Shown: positions 16,301 to 31,600, numbered from the stretch's first letter. The stretch is DNA of 64,000 nt from Sinotaia quadrata (GCA_028829895.1 CM054179.1:97759375-97823374); one strand, 5' to 3'. Numbers and translations: made by a program. The notes: a model not told the origin generated them from the letters alone.

Positions 16301-19300
16301 AAATTATGAAACCTTCAATCTCAGATTACAATTAGTGCATTTCAATAGGCACAATGGTACAAGAAACAAGAGAAATCTCTAGCCCAAGGCTTGAACACTT
16401 TCCCAAACCAGCACTAAAAAAATAATGCAAAGACCAAGAAAATAGGCAAGCACACTCAACAGGGAAAATAACCTGACTTTATCAACTCATGCTGAGGTAT
16501 CGTAAATTAGAACCAGGTATTAAATATTCAATAAAGTCTATTTCCCACCATCACCATCATACAACCTTTCGAAGCAGAATTGACCAAAGCGCAACATTGC
16601 AAAAAATGAGTGTCCAATGATCCTCATGGTATTTGGACTGAATTTTTTAAAATAAATCTGACATTGAGCAATGCTTTTTAACAAATCGTTTTTTTTTTCA
16701 ATGTCACTTAGTTGAAGAAATTTTTATTTTTATCGTTCCCACAAAATACATTTATATAAGTATTTTGTACACAAAGCAATCACAACTATATCTGCAGAAA
16801 GACAAGTTTTCTAATTTAGGGCACAGGAATCATATGCAAAGTTAAAAACTTTGTGTACAAGTGCACTAAAGCTTTTCTTATTTATTTATTCTTCCTTTTT
16901 TATTTTTAAAGAAACACAAAATTATTGCACATTGCTATGTGATACTTCAAATCTTCAGTAGTAGCAGTCTTGAAAGTATCTCTTTTTCATTCACTGTGTG
17001 CAATTAAGACAAATGTTTATTGAGCATTTGCATTGGAATTAAGTCAGCAAAATCTCCACTAAATATAGATTTTAAAAAATAAAGTGTAAAGTAAAACAAA
17101 AAGAAAAAAACCCAGGAAAATTCTCTGACATGCTTAAAAAAATATGTGGGGTTAATAAATTCTTGTCCATGGCATCAAAACCTGGGCACTCGAAATATAA
17201 ACTGCTTGAGAAAATCTTTTCAAAAAAGATCACTACCCTTAACATTATGTTCAAAATGTATGCACCACATTACTTTACAAATACTGAAATGACATATGTC
17301 ATGGTTGCAGTAAAAGTGCCTTACTTTCCACACTAAAAACAGAAATATTGAGTGACATAACACAATTTGGCATAATGACAGACTGACTATATGTATCACA
17401 TTTGCACAAAGCTGTATTTTTTCTTTCATTTTTTTTATTATTCAGTGTTTATTTAATTCATGTCAAACATTTTTTCAAAATTATTTCATATTTTAAACTT
17501 TTTTACAGGTTACAACAACAAAAGAGAAAAAAAAAAATCAACCATGAACAGAATTAAAGAAATTTTTACCAATCAACATTTAAATATTTCCCCAGTTGAA
17601 TACACAACAGGCACACACTCACATTGTGTTACAAAATCAATTTCTAAAATTTATGTCACAAGAAAACTATCCGCATACACAGAAATATGTGCACAACATG
17701 TTGTCTCTCATTTCAAATGCCTCAGATTTCATTACAAAGCCAGGTCATTCCAACATATCCATAATTAATAACAGCAACAGGTTTACTAGACACAAAAAAT
17801 CCCCATACTGCCAATCAAGCACGAATGTGGACAGGCACTACTAAATGCAAATTAATCCAGCAGCTAAATGTTTTATGAACACATTAGCTATATTCTCCCC
17901 TTCGTTTTCAAGCACACAGCAGCAGTGACATACTTATTTCTTGCAACTCCTAGTTAAATGAATTCAAATTTTGATTTCATTATTTGAAAATGTAGTTATA
18001 TATACTTCATTTCTATCAAAATGACCACACATTATGTTATAAAATCAAAAATGACTGAATACATGCTTTTTATTTTGAGCAAGTTCATTTTTAAAAAAAG
18101 TATATATTAACTAACTTATTGGGTAACTTACTGATGAGCAGAATTATCAAAATTATATTTATTTTGCTACATCTCCTTATACATACCAGGTTGGGTTTTT
18201 TTTTTGCAACAGTTTTTAAATGTATAGCGTTTGATACATGTAATGTGAATGAAAAGAAAGAGATTAACGTGCTTAACTACGAACACAGAAACCATTCTAA
18301 ACAGCAATATAAGCCAGTTTTGGAATGGATAACAAGGAGTGTTTGCCTAAAGCTTTCAAATGGTGATTAACAATATTAACATAAAAAAAACGAACAGGGA
18401 GGTTGGGCACCACCAAGTAAACAAAACATTCGTAAAAACTGTTTCATATTAGGAATTTCCTTATCATTCCATTAGTTGCAACAAGGGAGACTATCATCCA
18501 AAACTCCACTTACAACTATCGCATATTCATCTCTTGATATTTAAATTTAAAATAGTGTACACAAAATTCAAACAGAGTGCAGAATTAACTCTACCTCTCC
18601 ACACACTTTTACCTTTCATATTAAAATATTGAAGTAGGAAGGGAAGAGACTAAACTATTATAAGCAATTTTACAAACTGCACAGTTGATGTGCACTATTT
18701 TGGACTAAGAGAGATCACCCAGAAACACTAACATTCTGTTTAGTACCCAATAAATACTGTGAAGCTGGTCAGGCTTTTTAAGCATACTTATTTCAGTTCT
18801 CAAAAAATTTTTGCTTGTTTGAGCCAATGCAATATCTGCCCAAAGCTAGAGCAAAGAGATAGAAATGTTAAAAAAAAACAACATTAAACTAGTTTTCCTT
18901 ACATTATGACTGCCAACAAACATCAAACACTATGAATTCAGGATGATAAATGAAAAGGAATAGGAATTGCTTGCAGCATTAAAGAGTTATGGACAAGTAT
19001 TTTCAAATTCCAGAATACAAATGAACAAATAAACTTATATTCATCTCAACAAATGTTCCCTTGAAATGAACAACAGCAACAGATTAAAAAAAAGAATTTT
19101 TTTCAAGTCCTCAATAATTTGCTAAGTGTTAATAGCATCAGACTGAGACAAGATGTTAGCTGGCACAGACTCTAAGGTTTTCTTCTGCTTTTTTTCTGGA
19201 ATCAGGATGAACTGCACAGTGGTTTGAATACTGAACACATAAGCAGACACCCACCCTTCCTCCAATTATTGCCAGAGGATTGCTTCATGCCAAAGGTCAA

Positions 19301-19330
19301 AAAGATAAAATAATAACTGTCTTTATTGAC
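13301..19330. other. intergenic / distal 3' region of STT3B, no gene recognised
   Basis: AT-rich sequence with a TG microsatellite (about 13557-13574), a tandem duplication of about 77 bp (14310-14452), a 33-bp duplication with a TGTTGCAGCTATTTCAAAG core (about 14870-14930) and many A or T runs. Short open frames here lack any recognisable motif. Part of 17000-19330 could be long 3' untranslated sequence of STT3B if a distal polyadenylation site is used. Confidence 0.45.
19322..19327 (-). terminator. candidate STT3B polyadenylation signal
   Basis: TTTATT on the plus strand reads AATAAA on the minus strand, 255 nt after the stop codon. AATAAA hexamers are frequent by chance in such AT-rich DNA, so this is only a candidate. 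Confidence 0.35.
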
Positions 19331-19581
19331 AATAAAAATAACAAACGATATTCTTTTGAAAGCAGTTTACATATATATATATATAAAATAAATATATACA
19401 CCCTCTTGCATGCACACAATTGTAGCACACATTCAAGTGAATTTTAAAAAATATAATCAGATGGAAACAGATGAGAAGCCTTGGAATCAAATGACAACGT
19501 GTTGACAATTAAAATGAAGTCCTTTGATATCAAGGTGCGGACTTTAATTCAAAACAACTGCAGCTTCTGAAAACATTGCAC

Positions 19582-19671
19582 TTATTTTCTGGTCACTTTG
19601 CTGTTACTTGAACTTGACTTTTTCCCTCTGACAATTTTGGGTCGGTTTTTGATTGAGCCAGTTTTCTTGCT
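19582..19671 (-). CDS. STT3B: STT3B exon 16 (residues 751-779 and stop)
   Basis: A 90-nt last exon encoding a strongly basic, serine-rich tail ([18 protein letters not shown]...) and TAA. Acceptor ATTACCTAG after a long T run. A different frame is open here, but only this one continues exon 15 and matches the basic tail of STT3B; STT3A lacks such a tail. Confidence 0.9.
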   Translation of the reverse strand, partial: SKKTGSIKNRPKIVRGKKSSSSNSKVTRK

Positions 19672-22600
19672 CTAGGTAATAAAAAAAAAAAAAATACAAA
19701 GAACAGTTACATTCATATATATATATAATACACATATAATGGAGTCTTAGCTTACATGCATATAACTTGCACAAATTCAAGACAAAAAAAAAAAAATGAG
19801 GAAACAACTGCCTATCTCTTGAAATAAACGACTGGCTACCATCCATCAAGCCCACCAAGGAAACAAATGCTTTATACCAGGGGTGCACAAACTTTTTAGG
19901 CCAGAGGGCCAAATTTCCAATTGATATTGCATGGAAGGCTGCCACATGGATGGCTCAGTAGAAAAAAACAACATAAATATGAAATAATGTGCTTTACATT
20001 CATAATAATCATTTTAATGGTAACATCCAAAAGTCCTCCGGGGGCTGTATAGAGCCCTGTCTCGGGCCGCATGCGGCCCGCGGTTTGTGCACCCCTGCTT
20101 TATACACAGCTTATTAATCACACATCCTTAACAAATGACCAGCTACCAGACATCTAGCCCACCAAGGAAACAAATGCTTTATACACAGCTTATTAATCAC
20201 ACATCCTTTAACAAATGACCAGCTAACAGCCAACTACCCACAGTCTATAACTCTATATTCTTGGATTCTACAAAACGAGAGACAAAGGATTGGCTGCCAG
20301 ATGTTGTTGCTGTTAATGTAGGGAGCAGTGGCATCTTCCACACAACCCAAAATTCTGCACTCCTGGATTCTATACATTGAAACAAATGACCATCCAACTA
20401 CCCATATCCTGCACTTACTTAAACAGGGTGAGTAGTCAATTTAGAAAAAAATTAAAAGGACTTTTTTTTTAAGAGCTGAGTATTATGATATTCAAGAGCC
20501 ACCAGTATTTGCACTAAAGTTTGGAAATAATGAAATTTGTTACAATAATAATTATGACATTATGTTTTTGTTGTGAACAAATTAAGACAGTACATATATA
20601 AGCCAATTTAATATCAACATACAATACTATGCATTAATCTTTAACACAATGAATTCTTGTTTGTAGTGCTAGACTGTGCAATACACCAACACACTTACAA
20701 ACTTTGAAATTAAATAATCTTTTCTAAAAGTTCATATATATTCATAAAACTTTTACCATTTTCAGGTGGGTTGATATAAATATGAATATGTAAGTTCATT
20801 TGGTGAAAACTACTTTTAATGGTTATATAAATAAAATAACTGTTGAAAATATAAGAAAAATATTTCTGGTCAATTTTATTACCTATACGTTTATCATATG
20901 CATATAATTTTGAACTTCATGCAGTTATTGTGAAAGTATATAAATGCAAAGAACATAAGTGTTCGATGAATTAGTATTTCAACCATATAAGAGTTAGAAT
21001 CATAAACAAAATATAGTTGAAAGACGGATTATAAGTGTAAGAGACAACTATCATTAGTGTCAGCCTATAATAAACGTCAAAATTTGCAAACTTTGAATTA
21101 AGAACAAAGTTTCTGAAACACAAAACAAACAGAATCAGATGATAATTACTGTCAATAAAGCACTCTTATCTATGACAAAGATGTGAAAATTTAAAATTTA
21201 TGATGATGAATGTAAAACATGTCTGTGTGCCATGCAAGTTGGAAGGACGATGAATCAGTATAATGACAAACAATTCTTTTAGATATGTTTACAAATTTTA
21301 AATGTTCAACAAATGTAAAACATGTTCCAATATTCAATAATGCAAACAAAACAATCTGCTCCAAAACTTATCTCAAAAGACATATCTTCATACCTGAAAA
21401 TACTAAAATATGTCTGCAGGATTGCCCATTTTCAACTTCATTTTTAAACATGTTTCATTCATAAAGTACTTCAAACATTCATTATGATCTGAAATAACAT
21501 AATAAAACATTATCCTACCTTATGTTAAAGGTAATCAAATCTGAGGCTCTGGTGATTTAAAAGCCTGAAATCCATGACCATCATTATGCAATCTTTAGAG
21601 AGCATAAACTGTCTTGTATTTTCTAATTAATTCAGTAGATCCAAACCTGCCATTATTCTGACCAAATGTTGATACCAAGTAGCTGTCTATTTCTCAACTT
21701 AACTTGCTTTTATAAATTCTAATTCTTTATTCGGTTTGGTAGTTTGGTAATATGCAAATAATTTCTTTATGAGTTGATTGGCTGGCAGCCAATTCTTTGT
21801 TCATATATAAACAACAACAACAAAAGTCAACTGTACACGGAAAAATCTTTATGAACTGATTGTACAACAAAATTCAAAATGGCTACTATCCATAAGAGAA
21901 AGTCCTATTCCAGAATAGAAAAATCATCTTGCAAATTAGTTATACACAGTCATTTCCAAACATTCTTAGTGCTCCAAGTTGAAATTCTTGGTATCCTCCC
22001 TCAGACTTGTGAATGAAATTGGAAACAAATGAATGCCAAAGTATAAAAAACTCAGCAGTTGTGTTTTCATAGCATTTTATTCAAAATAGACTTGTTTAAG
22101 CAAACTAATGGGAAAGAAAAGGGGATGGGATATTTCTTTAAAAAATCAAGGACTCAACTAATTCAAGGGTTTATAGGCAAATTCAACTTCTTTTCAAGGA
22201 CAAAATAAAATTCAAGTACTTTTCAAAATCATTCTCATTTTCCAAGATTGCTATGAACCCTGTTATACAGCCTATCAACCTATACACACAAAATAATATT
22301 TTTACAATGAGCATATGAGCTGTATAATAATTAAAAGTTTTGGATCTCCCACGTTTGCAGTTTTATCTGTGTCCATGCTCTAAGCAAACAAAGTTAAATT
22401 TGCTACAAAACCTTTTGGATCTAAACAAAGCATAAAGTCTAGACTCTTTGTTGCTCAAGTTTTAGATACACAGAAGCAACCTGTCATAAATGGTTGCATT
22501 TGTGGACAGAATAGTAATATCTAGACTATTCTGTCCACAAATGCAACCATTTATGACAGGTTGCTTCTGTGTATCTAAAACTTGAGCAACAAAGATTCTT

Positions 22601-25600
22601 TTTGCATCTCTAGATTTATGTAAATTTCTTCTAAAAAAGGGTTACTTATGAAAATGATATGTGGAACTTATACTTTGTTTATTATTTTTAAAAGTGTAAA
22701 CATATCAACCATGTTAAGTGACTGCTGAAAACCTATATAAGAGACTATATTATATTTTGCTTCAAAAAATGAAAATAATGCAAATCATTACCTTCTTGGA
22801 GGATTTTCGCTTTGGTGATTTGACAGGTTTATATGGCTTTTCCACAACACTGCGATTGGCAAGGTCTTTGACACGATAAATGCGCACTAGCCAGTGTTCT
22901 GTTGTGTATGCTTCTTCCAAATGCGTGAGCTCAAAGTTCTTGTTTCCAATTTCAACTCCACGCGTGCGATCAAAACCCGCTGGGGAACGGAAGTCAAGCT
23001 AAAGTAAAAGAAAAGAAATTAATTTTAAATTACAGGTAATATGTGAGCTCACCCATAATAAACAACAATGCATGATAAAAGCAAAATACAAATATGCATA
23101 AAGTAATATAGAATTTACAATGTTAAATGCAAACTGTATAATACTCTTTCATCCTCTCTAGTGTGACATTTTCTAAATTCCAAATATGACTAGGTACAAA
23201 ATGTTTGGTGTCAATGACCAAACGTTTTAGAGTATCTTTCAACCTCAGCAGTGAATCAAATATGAACATTAAAACCATTAATTATTTAAAGTGAATTAAG
23301 AGCTCAAGAATCTTGTTATTTTAATGTTATCAGTTTCATTTATCAACAGTAATAAATATAATGCAATTTAAACTAATAGTAATACAGTCTGAAAAAATCA
23401 TCCAAGATTATAGCCATCAGACCGAATTATAGTCCAGAAATCGCATTATAATTTATAGGTGTACAAGACTAGATTTAAAAATCAATGTTCCTTTAATCCT
23501 GATTTTTGTTTTTTAACATCATAGCATTTTCACAAATTCTGAATATTAAACTGTGTAAGTTGCATCCAACGCTGCTATTAATAAATTCAATTCATACGTG
23601 TTTTCAAAAATTCTTAAAGTATCTGAATTGCAATATCTTACCAGTGTTTTATTATTTAGCTTTGAAATATAAATAATAAATTAACACAACTTATTCTTGT
23701 GGATAAAAACAAAACTATTCCTAAGAGATAATAAATACATCTATTTCTTTTTTGGATAATAAACACAACTATTTATTACAGATAACAGAAAACACTATTT
23801 CATTTGTCTTTTCTGCGTACACAAAGATAATTCAAACTTATTTATCTTTATTATTAATAAACATAGCATGGTTAATTCAAACCAAAAGCACCCCCCACCA
23901 AAAAAAAATATGAAGAGCTGAAAGTATTTTTTTCTAATTGTTGCAATAGCAATTATCCAATTTTAGTATGCCAACTCTTATCTGCATAAAAATAAAGAGA
24001 AAGAAAGAAAAATGGTTACCACTCTGCACAGATGCAAAAAAAAGCTTGCAGTAAAGAGATTTTATAAGTTTTCCTTTTTGATTTTTGTGGGGGCAAATTA
24101 TATGTATGACAACAAACTTGCCTCTATAACCAACGAGGATGGAAACAATTCTGAGAGTAACTGAAAGGTTTTAAAGGAAAGTCATAAATAAATTTTCTGC
24201 TCATTTCAAGCCAGTGTCTGTTTAATGTAGGAATGCCCACATGGCTGTGAGTAAAAAATATGACTAAAAAGACCATATGCAGGTATACATGTATATCTGT
24301 GGTGTCTGGTTCTTTTGATAATGGATTGTATATGACTTCATAAGTGTATAAAACATTCTCAAAAGCCTCTGTAAAGCCTAAGCTTGGGATTAATTGCTAA
24401 ACCTCGTGCCGACCCCAGCACGAAAGGGATTAATTACCCTAGTATATAATTAATTATTAATTAAATATCTAGAATCCCTGGCCTATGGGCTAGCCACTTT
24501 CTATCAGGGACAAATATACCCTTTCTATGCTTATCTATAGTCACATGGCTCCAGCCCCCCCCCCCACCCACCCACACACACTTTTATCTAGGCAAATTAG
24601 GATGTTATAAAGGAAGCAAAATTGAACAAATGGCTTGGAGTTGGAGTACATATACATGTCACAAAAACACCACAATCACAAAGCAAGACTGCATGGCAGT
24701 TGAGACTATAAACAATGCAAAATCTCAACTATTTAACTAGATACAAGAAAAAAATTAATAATAAAATGTAACAAAAGTGAGTAAAAGATAATGCAAGTAT
24801 AGGTTACACAATGTAAGAATTAATCTTTGTCTGAATTTCTATCTAAATTGAATGCTAAACAATGAATGAGGTTTATTCACACCTCCAACTTTCATACGTT
24901 ATGGTTACTTTGATTAGCACACAATGCCCTATGGGTCAAGTGTAATCTCTGCACCAACACAAAAATAGAATAACCGCTCATGCGCTACCTCTAGTACACC
25001 TTTGACTAATAGGATACTTTCTAACATATGACAATGTAATTCGTAATTGCTCTCACCCTGTACATGTCCCTGTACAGTTCCTGGTTAAAGCAGCCTCCTT
25101 GAAATCCCTATGAATACACCTATGTAGTATGTGCCCAACACTCCAAGAGGAATTACACCAAATTAACCTCCCAAAACTTGCCATGGTACACAAACTCCAG
25201 ACAAATTTGCTCTAAAGAAACAATACTCTTACCCTATACCTATTCCAGGACAACTCCTGGTTAAAGCAGCAACCTCAAAATCCTATGAATATACCTATAT
25301 GCCCAAAAGTTTAGAAGAATTATACCAAATTCACTTCCAAGGAACACGTTGGTGCACATACTCCAAGATGAATTTCCCCAGAATTTGCTCATCAGAAACA
25401 ACACTTTTCACAAATTAAAATCCAAGCAGAATTACACTAAATTCACTACATGTACTGAGGAAAATGACCGGGGTTCATGCTACAACCAAGTTTGACCAGG
25501 GAGAAAGACCTTTTTCATGGGAAAATCTGGTATTTATATGCAGGTTCAATAGCATGAGGAATTAACTGCTCACACAGAATATTCTAGTAACCATGGGTTC

Positions 25601-28600
25601 AAAACCACTAACTGACACCTAAGGCTATATTGGAGACATGGTCTACTACACAGGGACCAGGTACCCCTAGTTAGACGATTTTTGTCAGCTCATTGACTGG
25701 CCAACTCTGGCCTGTTAACCTCACACCACAGTCACCCTTGCATCCATGCCTTTACCAGAAGGACCTCTAACACCTAATCCCTGACTACTGAGACAAAACA
25801 TTATTCACTAACAGTTGCCTCAGCAAACTCACTCGCTGCTCATAACATAGACATTCTTTCCCATAATCAGTAAAGCTTCAAAGACACACCCAAGCATTCA
25901 GGCACAGAGTTATGCTGTAGATATCAGTAGCTAAAAGGTTCACAGCAAAATTAGGCAAGCATTTCTCAAAATAGCACTACAAAGTACAAATACAAGTTTA
26001 AAAATTAGGAATATTAGAAAACATATAGATAAAATAATTAATAAAAGGATAATTATGTGATTAATATAAGATGGAATTTTAGATCTTTACATTCTCCTGG
26101 TCTTTTTGCTAAAGTACAAATAAAAAAAAGTAAATAAATAAATACATTTACCAAATTTTAAATTATTAAAATTATCCAATTAAAACTATTGTACACAAAC
26201 ATTTATCTAAAAAAATAAAGTAAACTTTTATTGCATACATACTTTTACTTTTTAAGTAACATTTTAACTGTAAATGGGAAGCCAGAACGCCAAATTTCAG
26301 GTATGAAACTTGTTCGCTTAATAGGTACCATTAAATCTCTTCCGATGTGAGATTTTGGTGATTTTGCTCCTTGTTAAACACTTGGCTTATTTAGAATACA
26401 TTTCTACCTAGGTTATAAAGTGTAAATAAACTTGTTTTATGTCATTTTAAAGAAAATTGAATGGGCTTCAATGCAATCACAGTTTGTGAAATGTATTGTT
26501 TATTTGTACATTTTAAAAAATTAAATATGAGGATTAGTTTAATTTCTTTTGGATAAAAATCCAGATTTTATATTTTGACAAAGAAGGAAAAAAGGTTTGA
26601 CAGGTAATTAAAAAAACAATTGCGTTATTATTGAAATATAGCAATATCTGTAGCAGAAAACCAAATATTAGGTAAATGTGACAGTAAATAATCAAGTGAC
26701 ATGTCTTTTAAATACTACTACTAGTACCAGCAAATTCGCAAGTTTATTTTTATAAAAGATATTTCAACGTTCAAATTCAAGTTGTTGAAATATGTAACAA
26801 TAACACAGCAGATATGGAAGTAGTCTTTAACATATGTCTACAAACTGACATACAAATGAAAATTACAATTTAGATATATATTTATTACAAGCTATAAACT
26901 CAAATTTTTTGGTGAACAAATTAATATGTCTAATCACAATACCATGTAAACTTAATAGAGTGACTATGTTTATAACAGAAAGTTTTTCTTTTCTGGAAGC
27001 ATAAGAAAATGTCACAAAACAGTACACCTAATACTTATTTTTCTCTCAATTTTGTATAGTTTTCTGGAAGCATAAGAAAATGTCACAAAACTGTACACTT
27101 AATACTTATTTTTCTCTCAATTTTGTACAGTTTTCTGGAAGCATAAGAAAATGTCATAAAACTGTACACATAACACTTATTTTTATCTCAATTTGTATAG
27201 TTTTCTGAAAGCATAAGAAAATGTCACATAACTGTACACATAACACTTATTTTTATCTCAATTTGTATAGTTTTCTGAAAGCATAAGAAAATGTCACAAA
27301 ACTGTACACCTAACACTTATTTTTCTCTCAATTTTGTATAGTTTTCTGGAAGCATAAGAAAATGTCACAAAACTGTGCACCTAATACTTATTTTTCTCTC
27401 AATTTGTATAGTTTGATATCACAATTACAATTTCAATAAACATCAGTAAACTCAGGATCCATATCATGTGAGAAATAATTGGTGGCTTTGTAGCCACAGG
27501 CATATTGTCTTGGAAACCTATATTTCCCAGCTCCCCTAATTAACTATTTTTCTGTATAAAATCAATTTGCCCATATCTAGCTGATCTTTTCGGGATTTTT
27601 TTGTGGATTTTGTTCCCTTCAATCTCAAATAAAATGGAAGCATTTAACCCATGCAATATCTAAAAAATGAAACAAAAATCATGTCTTCAAGTACTTATTT
27701 GTTTTACTCAAAACACATTTATTTATTATCAGCTCACTTTTATCCACCCCTCCCATGTACTGATTAGAGTCCTTAATGAACTGTGGTGCTTTACATGTAG
27801 TTCTCTGAAATTTCCATAAACTTTAGCTTTTCCCTTAATAAAAGCATGTACACTAGCACTATGAATAGTTGATATATGTGATAAAGTTTTACTGTTTCTC
27901 AATATGCTCATCAATTGAAACATTCTGACTTGGCTGATGCAGTTTTATTTTACATTTCATATTATTATATGCATGTAACATTCTCAATTTACAAAGTTTA
28001 TCCTGTGGGTCCTCAGTTTGTGAATATGATATTGTAAAATAAACTCATAATAACTTTAAGCATGTCTCTAAACATAAAGGCTCCAGCCCACCCTCCATTA
28101 TAAAGAGATTTTCTTGACCATCAACACTCAGAATTGGAAGAAGTCCTCCATGCCAACAATAACCCATTAAAATCGATAAAATTTGTCCACACTAAGGTCC
28201 TACCACCCTTTGAAAATGGTTTGTTTTACACTTTAACACTAGCATTTTAATTTGTATACTCAAACACAGTCCAAAAGTGGATGATTTTTCTATGTTGCCA
28301 ATGGACAGCACAAGCCAGTGAAAGAAATTTTTTTTTCTTTTTTTCACTTTTGAGATTATTATATATCTGCATTGTTCCATGTCTTCTCTTTCAGAATTTT
28401 ATATTTTCTGAATATATGAAATGCATTTTTTATATTAATAAAGACCTCTTTTTAACCCATCTGTGTTGAAAAATTTATTTTCTAAGCCAAAAATCGCCAA
28501 AAATGCTATAGTTTGACTCACAATTGCCACCATTATTTGTATTGTAGAAAGGGATATGGCACATGGAAACAGTGAGGATTACCTCCCTAAAATCATTAAA

Positions 28601-31600
28601 ATATTGCCTCAAACCAGTTTCCTGAGAAATCTTCACATCATCCAATGGCCTGCTTAATCACTTAGATTTACTTATACATTAAAAAAATAATCACACAAAA
28701 AAAAAACAACCTAAGCATAATGCTCTAAATCTAACAACTATTAATACTTTCTTATAAAAGGGGCAACATATTCCAAATGTGAAGACTGAAGGTTGATAAA
28801 TAATTGTTTTACTTCTTGGCCTGAATGAGTCAACATTTTTCTCATATCAAAATCATATCTCCTGGAATATTCCATCTTTAGAATTTGGACATAGCCTATA
28901 AAAATAGCTGTTACAATACATTAAATACATTACAATACATTAATACATTTACTTTCATAATATTCTCCATTTATTTTTCTTTATTTCATTTTTACTCCAC
29001 CTCGAATGTGTCTGACATTACATGTATAAATATGTACCTTAGATGTTATGTTTATTTCTGTATTATTACAAGATGCTATATGTATTCTGTTATCTGTTAG
29101 CGTGTTTTATCTATGAATGCTATACCACAAGTTACACGTTTAAGGCCACACTACTACACGCCAAGAAGGAAAAAAATTATTTATCAACCTACAGTCTTCA
29201 AATTTGGAATATAAGTTGCCCTTGGTATAAGAAAGCAATAACAGTTGTCAGATTTAAAATATCTTGTTTAGTTTTCATTTTATTAATTTTTTACTGTTTG
29301 AAAATATGTATAATTTCAGAGTTCGGAAAAAACTCGGAAAATATTTCCAACATTAAAAAAAAAATTTTAATGTATATTTTTATTATCTACTGGACCAGCT
29401 CTAAAAAGTTATGCATGCCCATTAAAAAATTTTAAGAAAAAAAATAGTTACGATTTTTTAAAAATTGTACCCGTCAAAAATATTTTTTTGTGGGTACATG
29501 TAGAATTTTTAAAATTTATAAAAAAATAACTAAAGCACATAGGCTTTCATCCATGCATAACTTTTTAACTGTATGTATGAGGAACCAGTATACCAAATTT
29601 CAGGGACATGGAATAATTACAACTACTCAAAAGGTGCCTTGGCAGGTTGATCATCGGACGAAAAATGCCATTTTGAGAAAAACGCATTTAAAGTAAACTA
29701 AGGACTACAGAACTTGAAAACTGTGTTCAAAGTTGTTTATTTTTTTAATATATATACCCTATCCATACCACACTGGACAGCTGTTAGTCATTTAGCTCTC
29801 TTAGCAACATAGAATTAAATATTCTGCTCTTTACATCATCACTGTACCATCTTCTTTATTTTCTATACAACCAGAATAGTGCAAGGAAAATTTTAAAAAA
29901 TATATTTATCATTCTACATTAATAAAATTTGGAATATATGTTGTCTTTGTTATGAGAAAGCAATATCAGTTGTTAGTTTTAGAATATCTAGTATAGATTT
30001 TATTTTATAAATTATTTAAATATATTATTTTATATAAAACCTATATTTTAGTCATGTCCATTAGACTAGAGAAAGCTAGTAAAAGTCTTACTGTAAAATG
30101 TTATTAACAAGATATTATTCTTTAATAACCATGAATTGTTAATTAAGAATTGGATATGATTAGTATTTTTTTAATTAACGTTTTATGCATTTCTTTCTCT
30201 TCATATAATTGTATTTGATATTACACTTCCTAAAATTCTATTATACCATGTGAATACTTTTTTTTTTTACAATTATAATGTGTGCACTGTGTAAACATAA
30301 AATACCAATTACTAATTTACAAATATATATATATTTACTCTCTTTCTAAAATTTTAAGTAGAAATGATTAAAATTAAAAATTGGAGTAAATGTTCACATT
30401 TCCGTAAATTACAATCAGAACAAATCTGACTAGAGATCATTTCTTTATCGCCGATGACTTTTTGTTTTAAAACTCATGGCAGGTGCTTTTTTCAAAGAAT
30501 AAAGTTTGTAATCTTACATATTATATTAGAATAACTACAACGGATTATTTGAAAACGATTATTTGAAACTATAGGCCTATATATCAGTCATACCGTAATT
30601 TCAAGAGGTCAACGTTTTTCCTAATATTGCGATATAATTCGTCAAAGAAGTTCGTTTCGGACCGATAATTTTTGAAGAATATTGCTTATATTGTCTTACA
30701 TGTAAGCCGGATATTATTTATTACAATAAATATTTCAAAATTATCAAAATGACATGGTGTAATGCATGTACTATCGCTACCCCGGCCGCCATTTTGAAAA
30801 TCCGAACATCGTCTATCAGTCGATCGGGCAGTAGAAGTGTTATGCGCCGAATTTTGCTTATCCCACCAAGCTCTGACTTCTAAACATAAATAAATATTTA
30901 AAGATAACGTTTATTTCACGCGCAAACTTGTATTTTGTCAACTAAAAGTAATAACGGCTGACGAATTGGATACCGGAAGTGTTAAAAACGGACAAAAACG
31001 GACTCGTATATTAAAGAGCTCTTAGCAGACGACAAGTCTCGACCAATCAGATCCAGTCTTTTACATGATTTGCATAAAATCCGATCAATCAGGCTTTAGG
31101 TTATGTCGGAGTTTCACACTAAACTGGACTTTAAAACTGGTTAGAGGCAGTATTGTAATGATAACAATGTAAGGGAGATAATTCTCTCTGTTTCCGTGTG
31201 CCATGTTCCTTTCTACTGTACAAATAATGGCGGTAATCGGGAGTCAAAGATTTGCGTTTTCGGCGATTTTTGGCTTAGGAAATAAATTTTTCAGCAGAGG
31301 TGGGTTCAAAAAACGTCTTTATTAACATAAATAATGTATTTTGTACAGTAAGAAAATATAAAATCCTGAAAGAGAAGACATTAAACTATGCAAATATATA
31401 ATAATCTCAAAAGTGAAAAAAAAATTTTTTAAATTTTTTTCTTCCACTGGCTCGTGCCGTCTATGGCCTTAATCTGTATTGTGTTATTGCATGTTTATTT
31501 AATACTGCAAAGGAACTAGAAATCTTATTACACATTAAGCACTCTTTTTTAAAAGTTAAAAGTTAGTTATTTCTATTTTATAATAGTTTTTCCCTTAGAT

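Noticed and set aside
19604..19945. 113-codon minus-strand frame overlapping the last STT3B exon
   Set aside because: It runs through the intron and the MITE end in a different frame; the STT3B exon 16 frame explains the conserved part.
25560..25640. GGGTTCAAAACC resembling a tRNA/SINE B box
   Set aside because: No matching A box or tRNA cloverleaf could be found at the proper distance on either strand.
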